Made by a program: the position numbers and the translations under genes
Source: Gonapodya prolifera JEL478
Lineage: Eukaryota > Monoblepharomycota > Monoblepharidomycetes > Monoblepharidales > Gonapodyaceae
Assembly: GCA_001574975.1 (NCBI GenBank)
Contig: KQ965745.1
Span: 310,001-374,000, forward strand
Direction: 5' to 3'
Length of the DNA: 64,000 nucleotides
The notes under the pieces: model-generated
Databases searched by the model: none
What the model was told of the DNA's origin: nothing
Seen by the model: the letters and a program-made list of their open reading frames with translations, nothing else
Shown here: in pieces, positions 23,798 through 35,427 of the stretch
How the letters are laid out: each line of letters begins with the position of its first letter
Numbering within the stretch: position 1 is the first letter of the stretch

Positions 23798-26526
23798 TTA
23801 CTTGTGTATTCTGCCCAGCGAGGAGCGGCGCTCCGGGAAAAGGATGGTTGTCGGGGAAACGTCACTCAATCCTGAAGTCATCCTTGTAACGCACACACGC
23901 GGGAAGACGCCGGACTGTATAGTGGTTTTATTGGTACCCTGTAACGCACACAATAACGTTAAAAGTGCAATGCAAACAAACAAAAAAAAAAAAAAAGAAG
24001 AAGAAGAAAGCTGAATATGCGGATACTCACCACACACCATCCATCATCGTGTTCAAAAATACAAATGACTTCGTCCCCTGGCGAAAGTAAAACCTCATCC
24101 TTTCTCTGCGGAGAGTAAGGACAAACAACGCGAAGCATTGTCTTCGCTGGAAGTGACACCGATGTCACTACTTTTGGCCGAGCCCGCCGTTGTGCTGAGA
24201 TCGCGGTTCCCAGTGCACTTGTGAGATGGGATTCCTTTGCGTCAAGCCCATTAGCTACAGGATAAAGCACTGAGCTCCAAAGAGGTTCTGCCGCTGGGGG
24301 GAAAAATTTGTCGGGTCGACCATTTGCAGAACGTGCGGTTGCCAACGCATGTTCGAGTTCCCCCACATGAATCCTGGCCACACCGACGTCTCCTTCAAGA
24401 GATTGAATTTTGCGATCTCGGTCCTGAACGAGTCCCTCCAACTGGGTACACGTGCCTCGGAGATGTTGAATCATCCTATCAGCTTCTCCAAGCTGGTGTT
24501 CCAAAGTACCAAGGGAGAGTTGATGGGCCTCAATTTGTCGTTGCAGCACTGTCGCTACTGTTCGCTCGTGCTCGTGATCACGCTGTCGCTGCGCTGAGAC
24601 CTCAAATCGGATCGAGTCTTCCAACTCCTTGATGCGTGAGAGAAGTTCCGCCTCCCGCTCCTCGTGTGTTGGGGGACGTCCAGCAATGATATGCTCTAGT
24701 TCCGCAATGCGAACCGCTTGCTCCTGCTCTTTCGTGTGCGCCATAAAACTGTGATCTCTGAGCGCCCGTTCCAACTCCGTTATGCGTTGCTGCGATTCCT
24801 CTTCCCGTCGCGTGAACGTTTCAGACTGCCCACGAAGAGTCCATTCAAGCTCTCCAACACGGCGTTGATGCTCAGCCTCGCGTAAGGAGAGAACGTCATC
24901 AGCCTCGCGAAGAGCCCTACGAAGCTCATCCAGCTCAACGGTCTCTGATCGATTTCGAGCTGTCGCTTCGGCAATACCCGCCAACTCGCGGGCGTGGTCT
25001 TCCTCACGCTTGTGCAGTGAGGCAGTGAGATCCGCGACGGTTTCCTCGAGGCTCGCAATAGCGCGTTGATTCTGTTCGTGTCGACGTTGTTGCGCCTCGA
25101 GCATTTTCTTGTTTTCCTCCAGTTTGTGCTCATAATCGGCAATGTGGGCGTCGTAGTCCGTGAGATCGTCGTGAATTTTCCGCTCAAGCTCCGCAATCGT
25201 TTGCTGGTAATCATCCTCCCGATGAGAGAAGTCGGCTTCCATCTCAGCGAATTTCTGTTCCAGTTCCTCGACTCTTTTTTCTGGGCCATTGCCCAGTGCC
25301 TCAACGAGTTCCGCAATCTTGGTGCCCTGAGACTTTATGAGGAGCTTCTGCTCCGCCTCCCTCTCGGCGCTTGTCCTTTGAAGTTCTCGTAACTTCTTCT
25401 TGAGGTCTGCAATTTCTTTTCGTTGCTTCTCCTCCAAGCGTGAAAGCGCGGACTGCTCCTCCTTGACGGGTGCCATCCGTGCACCATCAGTTCTACCGTT
25501 GTCAAAGAGCCCCAAAGAAAATGCGACAGGGGCAGTGTTCATTCTGCTGAGACCTCCGGGTCCCACAACCCGCTTACTACGCTCATGCTTTTCAGGAGGT
25601 GCGTGTGACTCTACCAGTCTCCGCATCTCCTCCGCACCGTCTCCCTCCAAAGCTTTGGCGGCCTTTTTCTCGTCATCTCCCACTTTCGAGCCATGCCGCA
25701 GTAGCAAAGCAACGATGTCCGTGCGCGGGTCCACAGAGATCCATTTGCAAACCTGCTCTTCCGCAACCGGGTTATCGACTGTGATGTCCGCACCGGGGGG
25801 ATTGAAAGGCCAGCGGTCTCTAGTCAGGGCGAATTCAAGAGTTGAAGAGAAGGTGAGATTGTCCTGGAAGAGCAAACGGTGAAGCACTTGGCTGGGGAGG
25901 GTTAGTTCGAGGTACGTACATCGTCCCATGCACCGGCACCATCATCCCAATTCTCTGGGGTCCACCAATCCACGACATTGGCAATTTTCCACGAGATTGG
26001 TGTATTTGGATTGGCGCCTTCAAACGAATGCATAGTCGTGAGGAAGAATATGTGGGAACATGGGACGGGATGACATGTCAACAATCACCTGCCACTAACA
26101 ACGCTTCCACCATATCTGCCCTGCCATCTCTGACCGCTAGGCACAAAACCGTCTCGCCCAAACATGACTCTGCCTCTCTATTACCGTCTGGCATCTCCAC
26201 CTCGCATGTCACCCTTTTCCTGGCAGTGGACGCTTGAGCTCCCCTTTCGATCGCGTCTTTAGCTGCATTCAAATCACCCCGCTCGACCGCCTCGATCAGA
26301 AGTGCATTAGCGCCCGTCCATGCAGACGATTGTCGGAGCGTAGCGGCCAGCATGTGGTATTGGGAATTGTGAGCAGATGTGGGTAGTCGGGTGTCCCTCA
26401 ACGACGGTCGACGCTTCCTGCCCAAACGGGTCGTTGATGGAAATCCAGAATCTGAAAATAACCCGTCAGCAATCGCTTACGGTAACGTGAGCGGAGCATC
26501 TTCGTCTGGAATGTCCAAATGGTCCA
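23798..26526 (-). CDS. Ankyrin-repeat, coiled-coil, SH3-domain protein of unknown function
   Basis: Not matched to a named family. The N-terminal part has ankyrin-like helices (LLIEAVERGDLNAAKDAIER; LCLAVRDGRADMVEALLVAG; IVALLLRHGSKV). About 350 residues of highly charged coiled coil follow, with a repeated pattern near ERELRRAL/RITELERAL/RIAELE. A C-terminal SH3 domain reads LRVVCPYSPQRKDEVLLSPGDEVI with DDGWCV, and its last strand (GVFPRV) is on the final exon. Intron 23939-24030 is placed with confidence and carries a T15 tract on the coding strand. Introns near 25870-25925 and 26031-26091 also fit. The extreme N-terminus is uncertain: the ATG at 26526 (MDHLDIPDEDAPL) is followed by a possible 29-nt intron. 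The layout suggests a scaffold at membranes or cytoskeleton (inference). Stops of this gene and the Osh3-like gene are 74 bp apart. Confidence 0.72.
23981..24007 (+). repeat. A15 homopolymer followed by GAA repeats, inside an intron
   Basis: Fifteen A (23982-23996) followed by GAA units. On the coding (minus) strand this is a T-rich tract in the last intron of the ankyrin/SH3 gene. Confidence 0.9.
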
Positions 26527-26803
26527 TTTTTCAAACTACAGTGAATACTCACCGCCACACTAGATATCCCCTGACTTTCTGCCAACTGGTAGCCCGGATT
26601 CCCCTCAGATCCAATGGGGTAGATTCGTGGAGAAGCAATCGCGTGCTCACACCCCCACGCCGAATTGATCGAAATGCCGAATGAAAAATAAAGTGCGAGA
26701 GTCCCCCGCCAAGTACTTGTATTTGGCACGGCTGTGCATAAGTAAAACCAACCTTCCCCCTTTCATTCATCTACACCTCAGCAAACATTAACATAGATCT
26801 GCA

Positions 26804-29800
26804 TTATTTTTGGCGCCAAGAAGGAGAACCACCTGCGCCACTCGAAGACCCTGCTCCCCCACCTCGTTTCCACGCAGGCGTAGGACGCTCGCTATCTGTC
26901 GGCCGGTCGCCCGGCCGGTCGCTATCCGGTGCCCTGTTCCTTTGTGACGGTGGGACCCATCTCGCCGTGCTCGCAGATGGAGATGTCCTGTCGGACTCTT
27001 CCGACACCCCACCAGAGCGAGCGAAGGGCTGACGATCAGCGCTGGCACTCTCAGGGCGGTCACTGGCCCCTCCAGGGCGTCTCCATGTAGGTGAGGCACC
27101 TTCGTTGTCGGCTTCTCGGCTGGACGCAGACCTCGACCAGGGTGTGCTGCTTGCTGGGACATCGTCGCCACCGCCGCGGGCGGATCCAGTGCGCCGCCAC
27201 GGTGCAGCGGAAGAGGGCTCCTCCGTCGCTCCCCGGGCAGACTCTGTACGTCTCCAAGCAGAACCGCTTGAGCTCGACGAGTCGGCACCAGGTCTGCAAT
27301 AAGATCGTGGGTCATTGTTATCGAGAGGCTTTGGGCACGAAGTATCACTCACCTCTTCCATTTGGGGTCTTCTTGTTTGCTGGTCTCCATCTCCTTTGCT
27401 CGAAGTTTCTCCTCGATTTCTCTCTCGCGCTCGCGTTGCTTCGCTGCCAGCTCGTCGAGTTTCCTGCAATTACAAAGCACGAGGAGATGGGAAGATAGTG
27501 GATGTGCACAGTATATCAATAACATGATTCTATCCGCATCACATGACGCGTTACTCACTTTTGCCTATCGGACTGCTCCGCTCTCTCCCTCTCCAACCTC
27601 TCAGCTCTCTCCCTTGTCAACCTCTCCTCTTCCTCCATCCTGGCCCTCTCCTGCTCCTCCTTTTTCTTCCTCTCCTCCTCCTCCTGCTTCCGCATCTTAC
27701 GATCTGCAATCGCCTGCAAGTGCACCTCCTCCCTCCTCTTCTGCTTGGCCTTCTCCATTTCCGCGGCCAGTTCCTCACGCACGGCATCGTATTCGGCGCC
27801 CGTCGTTTGCTCAACCTCGGCCCGGAACGAGTTGTAGTCGTTGAGGAACCGAGACACACGGGCTTTGTCAGCGAGTCCCTCTTCAAACTTGCGCCGCGCG
27901 TCCGCAACCAGCTGCTCACGCGCCTGCTTGCGGTGCTCCGTTTCTCGCTTCCGGATCTCTTCTTGTTTGGCGATGAGCAAGGGCCGCTCTTCCTCGCGGA
28001 AGGCTCGCTCAACGTGATCGAAGCGCTTCTGGGTAGCGCGGAGCTTGGCGTTCAGGTCGCGTTGCTGCTGCTCCGCTTGCTTGCGCTGAAGTTCCAACAA
28101 CGCATCCGCATCCAAGGTCTCCAATTTCTGGTGTAGTGGGAGGAAAATGCGTTTGTTCATATCATCCCAGAGTTACCTCCCACAACTGCCAACGACAACT
28201 CACAGCCTGATCGATCCCCTTGACTTTCTTGTCTTTCATATCGGCGGCAAGCTTCTGTTTAAGCGCCGCGGCCTGGTCCTGCGCAATCTGGGCCTTGGCC
28301 GCCTCGATGCGCTCTTGTTCGCGACGCTTCTCCTCTTCCGCAAGTCGAATCCGTTCGGCCTCGGCCTCTTTCCGCTTGAGCAGAGCCTGCTCACGTTGCT
28401 TTTCTTGGTCCTGTATGCGCGATGCACATCGGATTGTGGAGGAAAAAAACAACATGGAATGTGAGACCAACCGCAACGGGTCCAACATTCCCAAACCACA
28501 ATCTCACCTTTCTCGCGGCTTCAGTCTCCCTCTTCTCCTTCTTCTTCTCAATCAGAGAAATCCTCTCGGCCACGATCCTCCTCTCCTCTTCCACGCTCTC
28601 TTTGGCGGCACGCGCGGCCTCCTCCACCTCGGCCTTCCTCTGCTGTGCGGCGTCGGGGTCAAGCGCAGCGACGACAGTGTGGAGGCGCTTCGCGAGACGC
28701 ACAACCTGGAGCCGCATCTGCTCCGAGGGGAGGGACTGGAGACGGGGTCCCTCGGAGATGGACCCCTTGGATGCCTCGAAGGGATCTGCCTCGAACGTGA
28801 TCGAGTTGGTGCGGTGGTCCACGCGGATGGACAGCTCGCCCTTGCGGCATCCGTTCATGATGAAGCGCTCGATCTGAACGGCGTCAAGGTTGTGTGGCGC
28901 AGGGAGCGACAGAAGTTCCACCAAGAAGTCAATCTTGACGGTCGTGTACACTTGGGAGAGCTGCCGCGGGTTATTATGACAATCCCAACGATCAGTAAAG
29001 GGCAACCTCCCTCAAGAGCACCAAGCCTTACCTGCTGCAACAACCGCGTGAGCACGACCTGCAGCAGGGCCGTGACGTACTTTGCAAGCTCGGGCTGCTT
29101 GGCGAGGCTGGCCACGACAGGCGCGATGCGCTTGCAGATGGACAGCGGGTGGAACTGCACTTCGAGGATGTTGTATAGGTCACGCACTTCGGGACGAACG
29201 CGGGACAGGATGTTGTTGCGGGTGAGCTGGGGGGTTGGGGAGGATTGACGAGTACAGCGTGGAAGAAGTTAAGTCTCCACACCAGCTTTTGCAACAACGG
29301 CTTCAACGTACCGCCTCCTTCAACAAGCCTTCCCTTGTTGGTGCCCTCGCGGCCCTCAAAAGCGCCGTGAGTCTTTGGGTCCTTGACTTGTCGTCAAAGT
29401 CGAGGCGGGACTGCGCTGTGGTGATAATGGGGATAGCAAGGATGGACACCAGGACCACAGAGGCCATGCTAGGGTGGGTAGAAAGATGGGTGATGGGGCA
29501 GCATGATAAGTTCGGAGGCAAGGTGGCACAAGGGGTACACAAAGACGCACCGCTCATGCTCCTCCTCGCTAAGATTCTTCCCCGCCCTAACGATATTATA
29601 ATGCCTGTTGCCCGCGGCGGCATGGAACAAGTAGTTATCTCCGACGAGGAAAATCTTGGCGAGCTTCTCGTAGTAGTTTGCCATCATGTAGGGCTTGGGC
29701 TGCTTCTTGCTGGTGGCCAGCAGGGTGTGCACGTCCTCCACGCTGCGGAAGGCTTCCTGCCACAGCTCCAAGTCGGCCGCGGCGTTGAGCTGCGCGAACC

Positions 29801-31213
29801 GCGTGTCCAGGTGGCGCTGCAGGGTCTCGGGGTCGGAAAGGTTCACGGCGTGCGATTGAGACTGGTATTTGGCGGCAAGCGCCAGGTGCTGCCGGAGCAG
29901 GTCGCACAGGCGGCGAAACTCGTTTGCGCGGCGGTAGCGCAGGCAGAATTGGAAGGCTTGGTTGGCGACCATCTAGGACCGGAAGAGTGAGCAAGTGTTG
30001 AGACATCCAAAACAAGGAGGTACATGACTCGGCGCCACGGCATCCTCTGTGGGTCATTGTTGGGCTGGAGCCTGGGATCTGTCTCCAAGGTCCATGCAAT
30101 CACTCCAACCCAAGTATCCTCTACCCTACTCTTCCAACGTTCCTCGTACCACAAATGCCCCCTTGCCACATCTCTCACCCGCTACCCCGAGCAATTCCGA
30201 CCCATTGATGACCACCCCAACATCCACTCCAACTTCACCACTCAAACCATCGCCATCTCCCACACACAAACGCACCTGGTACAACACTTCCAACCTCGCA
30301 TTATTCCTCAAAATATCCATTGCGGTCCTGTAACTCTCCCACAAGAACTTGAGCCAGGGGGTGACGACCTCCCTGTCTGTGCGGTCCTTGCCCTGGTCGC
30401 CGCTGACGGCGCTCATGAGCACGCTCTCGGGGGTCTCGGTGGCCTCGAGGTCCTCTACCGTGTCGAGCGTCATGGCGTCCGCGCGCGCTTGGGCAGTGGT
30501 CACTTTGGATTCGGCAAGTTCGATGAAGCGCTTGATCACGGTCTGAAGAGGTGCGGGTGTGCGGGTGTGGGGTCAGTGAAGTGTGTTTGCGGGTATGTCG
30601 CTCCGCGTGATCATGAGGGTTTGGGGAGGGAGATACCTCGTGCCCGGGTGAACCTGTCGCACTCGGCCCACCTCGGCCTTGGTGCTCACCTCAATGGTCG
30701 TTACCGATGTATTCTGCGCGACATTCTTATACTGGTGCAAGCCTTCCTTTGCGAGTTTGGGTTGTCTGAGCTCGACGCAGAGTTCTGCAAACCTGAGCGC
30801 GATGGGCTCGAGCGAGGAGAGGGGAATGGAGCGGGATCGCTTGGACATGAGTGCTTCGAAGAGCAGCTCGAGAGCCGCTTTGGGTTGGGAGACGGCAAGG
30901 AGATCTGGGGGTGGGAGTGGGCGAGTGGTTTGGAGTGGATTGGAGTGGGTTGGGTGGGTGGAGGGCCGTTGTTAGAAAGGAATTTGATTCGGAAGGGAGA
31001 GAGATTGGAGCCGAGGAGGGTGAGAATGCAACGCACCTTCAGCGCGTTTGACTGCATTTTCCTGCGCGGTGAGGAAAACGGGCGAGTGGAGGTGTAAGGT
31101 GAGGGAGAGTTGGGGGGATGGAAGGTTCAGGGAGAGAGAGTGAGCGAGCGACCGAGGGAGAGAATTGCAGGGAGAGACAAAGCACGCACCGGTCTGTGGT
31201 AGAAAGGAGGCAT
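26804..31213 (-). CDS. EIF3A: Translation initiation factor eIF3 subunit a
   Basis: Largest scaffold subunit of eIF3. The first exon is MPPFYHRP (31213-31190), the typical eIF3a start. It is followed by [30 protein letters not shown] and [18 protein letters not shown], all diagnostic. The middle holds helical repeats ([34 protein letters not shown]) and the PCI module ([39 protein letters not shown]). A long Glu/Arg/Lys-rich helix follows (about 27,560-28,650). The tail is a Trp-Arg-Arg repeat region ([24 protein letters not shown]) ending SPSWRQK. At least ten introns. Very long plus-strand frames opposite this gene (28220-29248, 30024-31097) come from GC bias and are not genes. It shares a 248-bp divergent promoter with eIF3l. 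Confidence 0.94.
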
Positions 31214-31461
31214 CTGATTGGATGAGAGCGAGAGAGTGGAGTTGGGAGAGGGAGAGGGAGAGGAGAGAGCGAGGGCAGAGAGGGCAGCAGAGAGGGCACG
31301 TCAGATGCACCGCGGGCAGCGTGACTTGCGCAAGCACGCACCGTGGAGTGATTCCTCCTGTGGACGGTGTCAGTCACGGGTTGGGGGATGCGTGGCCCGT
31401 GCGAGGAAAAACAAAGATGTCGCGTATCTTGTGCGCACTCCCACACTCTCGTCACCAGAAA
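31214..31461. promoter_or_regulatory. Bidirectional promoter between eIF3a and eIF3l with a GA-rich tract
   Basis: Only 248 bp separate the two start codons. The segment 31220-31300 is a run of GAGA/GGAGA purine repeats on the plus strand, and similar GA-rich sequence continues into eIF3a intron 1 (about 31095-31165). Both genes encode eIF3 subunits, so one control region serving both is a reasonable inference. Confidence 0.6.
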
Positions 31462-34400
31462 ATGGCATCCGCACTGTCGCAGGAGGCGTACGACGACGGA
31501 CCGGACATCGATGTCGTCGACGAGGTGCGTGCGGAGGGGGAGGGGATGGGCTCCGCGATGCCAGACTCACCACTCGCTGCACTCTCTGGACCAGGTCGAA
31601 CTGCCAGTCGCCTACACTCAGGGAAACCAGGACGAGGAGTTCGCAGGAGGTGCGTTTTCACCCTCACCCTCTCCCCCTCCAATCTCTCGCCCACCTCACC
31701 CCGCCCACAACCTACCCACCACCCACAACCTGCACCCCAACACCCACACACTCCAGACTACAACGACCCCGCGTCGAACTCAGCCTACCCGAATCCATCC
31801 TACCCGCCCTCAGAGGCTGCTGGAAACGCAGCCACCGACGTACACCACATCCCAGACACCATCAGGAACTTCCTCGCGTCACTCGCACGATTCGTGTCCG
31901 GGCGTATGCTGTACGAGCTGAATTACGCGTGAGTGGGCGAAAAGTGCTGCGATTGGACACGAGCATGGACTCTACAGTGGAGGAATTCGTGGGGGGGGTG
32001 GTACTTGTTGGACATGAGTGCACCCGAACTCAAACCGACGTTCTCGGGAAGGGATTGTGGGATGACTGCAAGTCGAGTACACCGACATTGACAGAAGAGG
32101 AATTGCGGGATGCCGAGCTAAGTCACACGGACTCTGATCTGTGTGGATAGGACCACATTGCGACCATTGTGCAGGCCGTGTCACACGTGTTGGGCCGTCG
32201 GGATTGTAACCGAGTGCAGGCGAATCACACGGACTTGGTTTGTGGGATGAGAGCGCACATGGACTCTTGACCGCCTGGAAAGGACCACGGGAAGCGCAAC
32301 GGGATGGCCAACGGCATTCGGAAAATGCGCTCTGGCCCGGAAGTTGGGCATTCTCCTCACAGAAGCGCGGTATACCCCAACTCGGATCAGGCGAGAGTCG
32401 ACTGCACGCCCAGAAACGCCCAGACGTCCGCCGAGTGGTGTGACCGACTTTCATTTGACGAGCGCATGCCTCGTCGGGCACTGCCGTTCCGCTCCGGCAC
32501 CTGTCTCAATTTCTTAACCGCCTTCTCACCCCACTCTCGTCCACCCATGCGTCCACCCACCAGCTACGAAACCTCGTTCAACAGACTCACGGAAAAGTTC
32601 TACCAAAAAGACAGGTGGCCCGAGCCCGACGCCGTCGCGCAGACGATTGAGAGCGGTGCGTGTTGTGCATATGAGGGGGTTGTGGGCGTGTGGTGGGGGT
32701 CAGGGTTGGGGGGAGAGCTGACGATGTTGTTGGCGCATTTGGAAGATTGGAAGCGATAGGGATGCTGTTCGCACTCTGGACTCTGGATGTTGTTGGATAT
32801 TGGGATGGAGTGGGATCTATCCCCATTCGCAGTGTATTCGGGTCGAACGAGACGTGGCTCTTTCGTTCTCATCACTACCACCCCATTCCTCCTATTCCTC
32901 CTTCTATTCTACCTTCTTCCCCTCTCCCCCTCCAACCCACTCACCACTACGAAACAGAACCCCTCTTCCTCATCCTGTACCGCGAACTCTACTACCGCCA
33001 TGTGTACGCCAAGCTGCAGCCTACCCTGGAAGACCGCCTCGCGAGCTACCATAATTACTGCGATTTGTTCAATTATGTGTTAAGTGCGTATGATGTTGGG
33101 GGTTGGATGTTGGGGGGCACTGGTGCTTGGGTTTCGGTGCGGACGGGGAGAGAGGAAGGGCTGGGAAAGTGGGGGAGAGCCCAAACTGGATAGCCGTCAA
33201 CCAGGCCAGCGGACTCAGTACCAATACTTTTATCGTGACTCATCGCTCATCAACCCCCGCCCCCCCCCCCCCCCGCACACACACGCACTTTCCGTCATTC
33301 CCCTCTGTCCCCCACCACCATCAATCAACCAACCCGTCACACAACCACGTCTAGATTCGGGCCAACCCGTCGACTTGGAACTTCCCAACCAGTGGCTTGT
33401 AAGATTCGCTTTGGCTACGTTGGTCATGGCGTCAGTGTCTCACCTGCTTTTTGCCAACCAACGTCTACCCCACCCCGCCCCCCCAACCCCAGTGGGACAT
33501 TATCGACGAGTTCATCTACCAATTCCAATCCTTTGCAAACTTTCGCGCAAAAGTCAAGGCCCGCACAGAGGCTGAGGTGGCCACGTTGGCGGAGCGGACG
33601 GATGTGCGTTGATTCGTTTGGGCGCCAGTTGTTGGTCTTGGCTCATGGTGCTCCCATCCCCCACCACCCAATCCACGGTACCATAGGTCTGGGACGTGCT
33701 CAACGTGCTCAACGTGCTGTACTCGCTCGTGCTCAAGTCCCGCATTAACGAGCAGCTCGTCGCGGCCAGGGACGGGGGCGATGTCGTGTGCGTTGGTTGC
33801 GAGTGGCTTTGGAGCGCTACTTTTATCTGAATGCACACAATTCCCCTCTTTGCTTCCACCTTTCCCTCCCCCCGTGCACGAATCGCAGTGAAACCGCTGG
33901 CGAGTTTGGCGTGCGACCGCTGTACAAGATGCTCGGATACTTCTCCCTCATCGGGCTCCTCCGCGTGCACTGTCTGTTGGCTGATTACACGCTCGCCCTC
34001 AAGACGATCGAGAACATTGAACTGCATCGCAAGGTAGGCGCGGTGTCACGATTTCTCGTGGGATATATATCAGAGCTTACTGATGCATCCTATCCCTACT
34101 CTTCGTCGCGTACCAGGGCCTGTTCGCCCGCGTGACTGCTTGTCACGTCACGACCTACTACTACGTCGGGTTCTGCTACCTCATGATGCGCCGGTACTTG
34201 GATGCCATCCGGGCCTTCTCGAGCATCCTCATCTTCGTCAGCCGGACAAGGCAATACCATACCAAGTCGTACCAGTTTGAAGTGGTGGGTGGTTCGTGTG
34301 GCGGTGTCGATGCGAATTGTTCCGAGTGGTGTATTGATATGGGTATGCTGTTCCTGCATTCAATCACACAAACCGCTCCCACCCGTGCGCACGAATCTAG

Positions 34401-35321
34401 ATCTCCAAGAAATCGGACCAAATGCTGGCTCTCCTTGCCATGTGCGTTGCCCTGTGCCCCACGCGAATCGACGAGAACGTACACGCCAGCATGCGCGAGA
34501 AGCACTCTGACCACATTTCCCGAATGCAGTACAAGGGGTGAGTGTGTTTCTTTTTTCACGCCGAGAGATGTGTGTTGTGATGGGACTCGGACTCATTTCG
34601 ACCTGCATCAACCCGGTGCAATTCTAGAGAGGACGGTCTGCTCGTGTTCGAGGAGCTCTTCAACTTCGCCTGTCCGAAATTTATCTCGCCAGTGCCGCCA
34701 AACTACGAGGTGGTGCTGAACGTCCAGAACGTGAGTTATCTTTGTCGGGAAAACGTTGCAACGTTCATTTCGTTTAACTCAACGTAAACCGCATCATAGG
34801 AACCCACCAACCACCAGCGCAAAATTTTCCTTGCAGAGGTCCGCTCGCAGATGATGGTGCCCACTATTCGGTCGTACCTCAAACTGTACACGTCCTTAGA
34901 GGTTTCCAAGCTGGCGACATTCCTTGAGGATGTCGACACGGAGGCATGCAGGTGAGATCATCAGCAGTATTGCAAGTGGTCACAGACGCTGAGATCTGTC
35001 TAATAACCCCCGCAGGACCCAACTCGTATTATACAAGCACAAGACGCGGCAGCGGAAGTGGGAGAACGGAACCGTGTTGGAAGGAGAGTACGCGAACACT
35101 ATTCAGGACCTGGATTTCTTTTTGAAGCAGGTGGGCACAAGTTTTTTTTTTGATTCAACCAAAACCACAATCTCATTTTATATTTTTCACTTTTTCGTTT
35201 CATCTAGGATATGATCCACATAAGCGAGAACAAGCTCGTCCGCAAAACCGCAGAATATATCATCCGGAAGTTGGAGACTGTGGATCGATTATTGCAACAG
35301 GCGACACGAGGGGGAAAATAG
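31462..35321 (+). CDS. EIF3L: Translation initiation factor eIF3 subunit l
   Basis: Non-core eIF3 subunit carrying a PCI domain. The start [22 protein letters not shown] is followed, across introns, by [151 protein letters not shown] and [16 protein letters not shown]. This is the full colinear eIF3l sequence. About 14 exons, mostly short. One intron (about 31930-32562, 633 bp) is far longer than the rest. Another contains a C15 tract at 33260-33274. Ends RGGK. Stop codons of this gene and the SulP gene are 106 bp apart, converging. Confidence 0.94.
33260..33274 (+). repeat. C15 homopolymer in an eIF3l intron
   Basis: Fifteen C in a row, followed by a short CA-rich stretch. It lies in a non-coding intron of eIF3l and forms part of its pyrimidine-rich sequence. 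Confidence 0.9.
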
Positions 35322-35427
35322 CAGGGAGTTGGTCAAAAAAGAGACATAGATTTGACAGTGATGTACGAGCACTAAACGTGATGCACTTTTCATGTGTGAC
35401 AATGGCCGTAAATGTGAAATGCAGTCA

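Noticed and set aside
23959-24030. Hydrophobic Phe/Leu tail after the SH3 domain, looking like a membrane anchor
   Set aside because: It is read-through of the T-rich last intron; splicing 23939-24030 out restores the final SH3 strand GVFPRV.
28220-29248. 342-codon plus-strand frame opposite eIF3a
   Set aside because: Antisense shadow of a charged helical region; composition (Ser/Leu/Arg) is the complement of Glu/Lys/Arg codons.
30024-31097. 357-codon plus-strand frame opposite the eIF3a N-terminus
   Set aside because: It covers true eIF3a exons and introns alike and has no recognisable fold.
33240-33300. C15 tract and CA repeats as a CRISPR or satellite array
   Set aside because: A single homopolymer and short CA run inside an intron; no repeat-spacer order.
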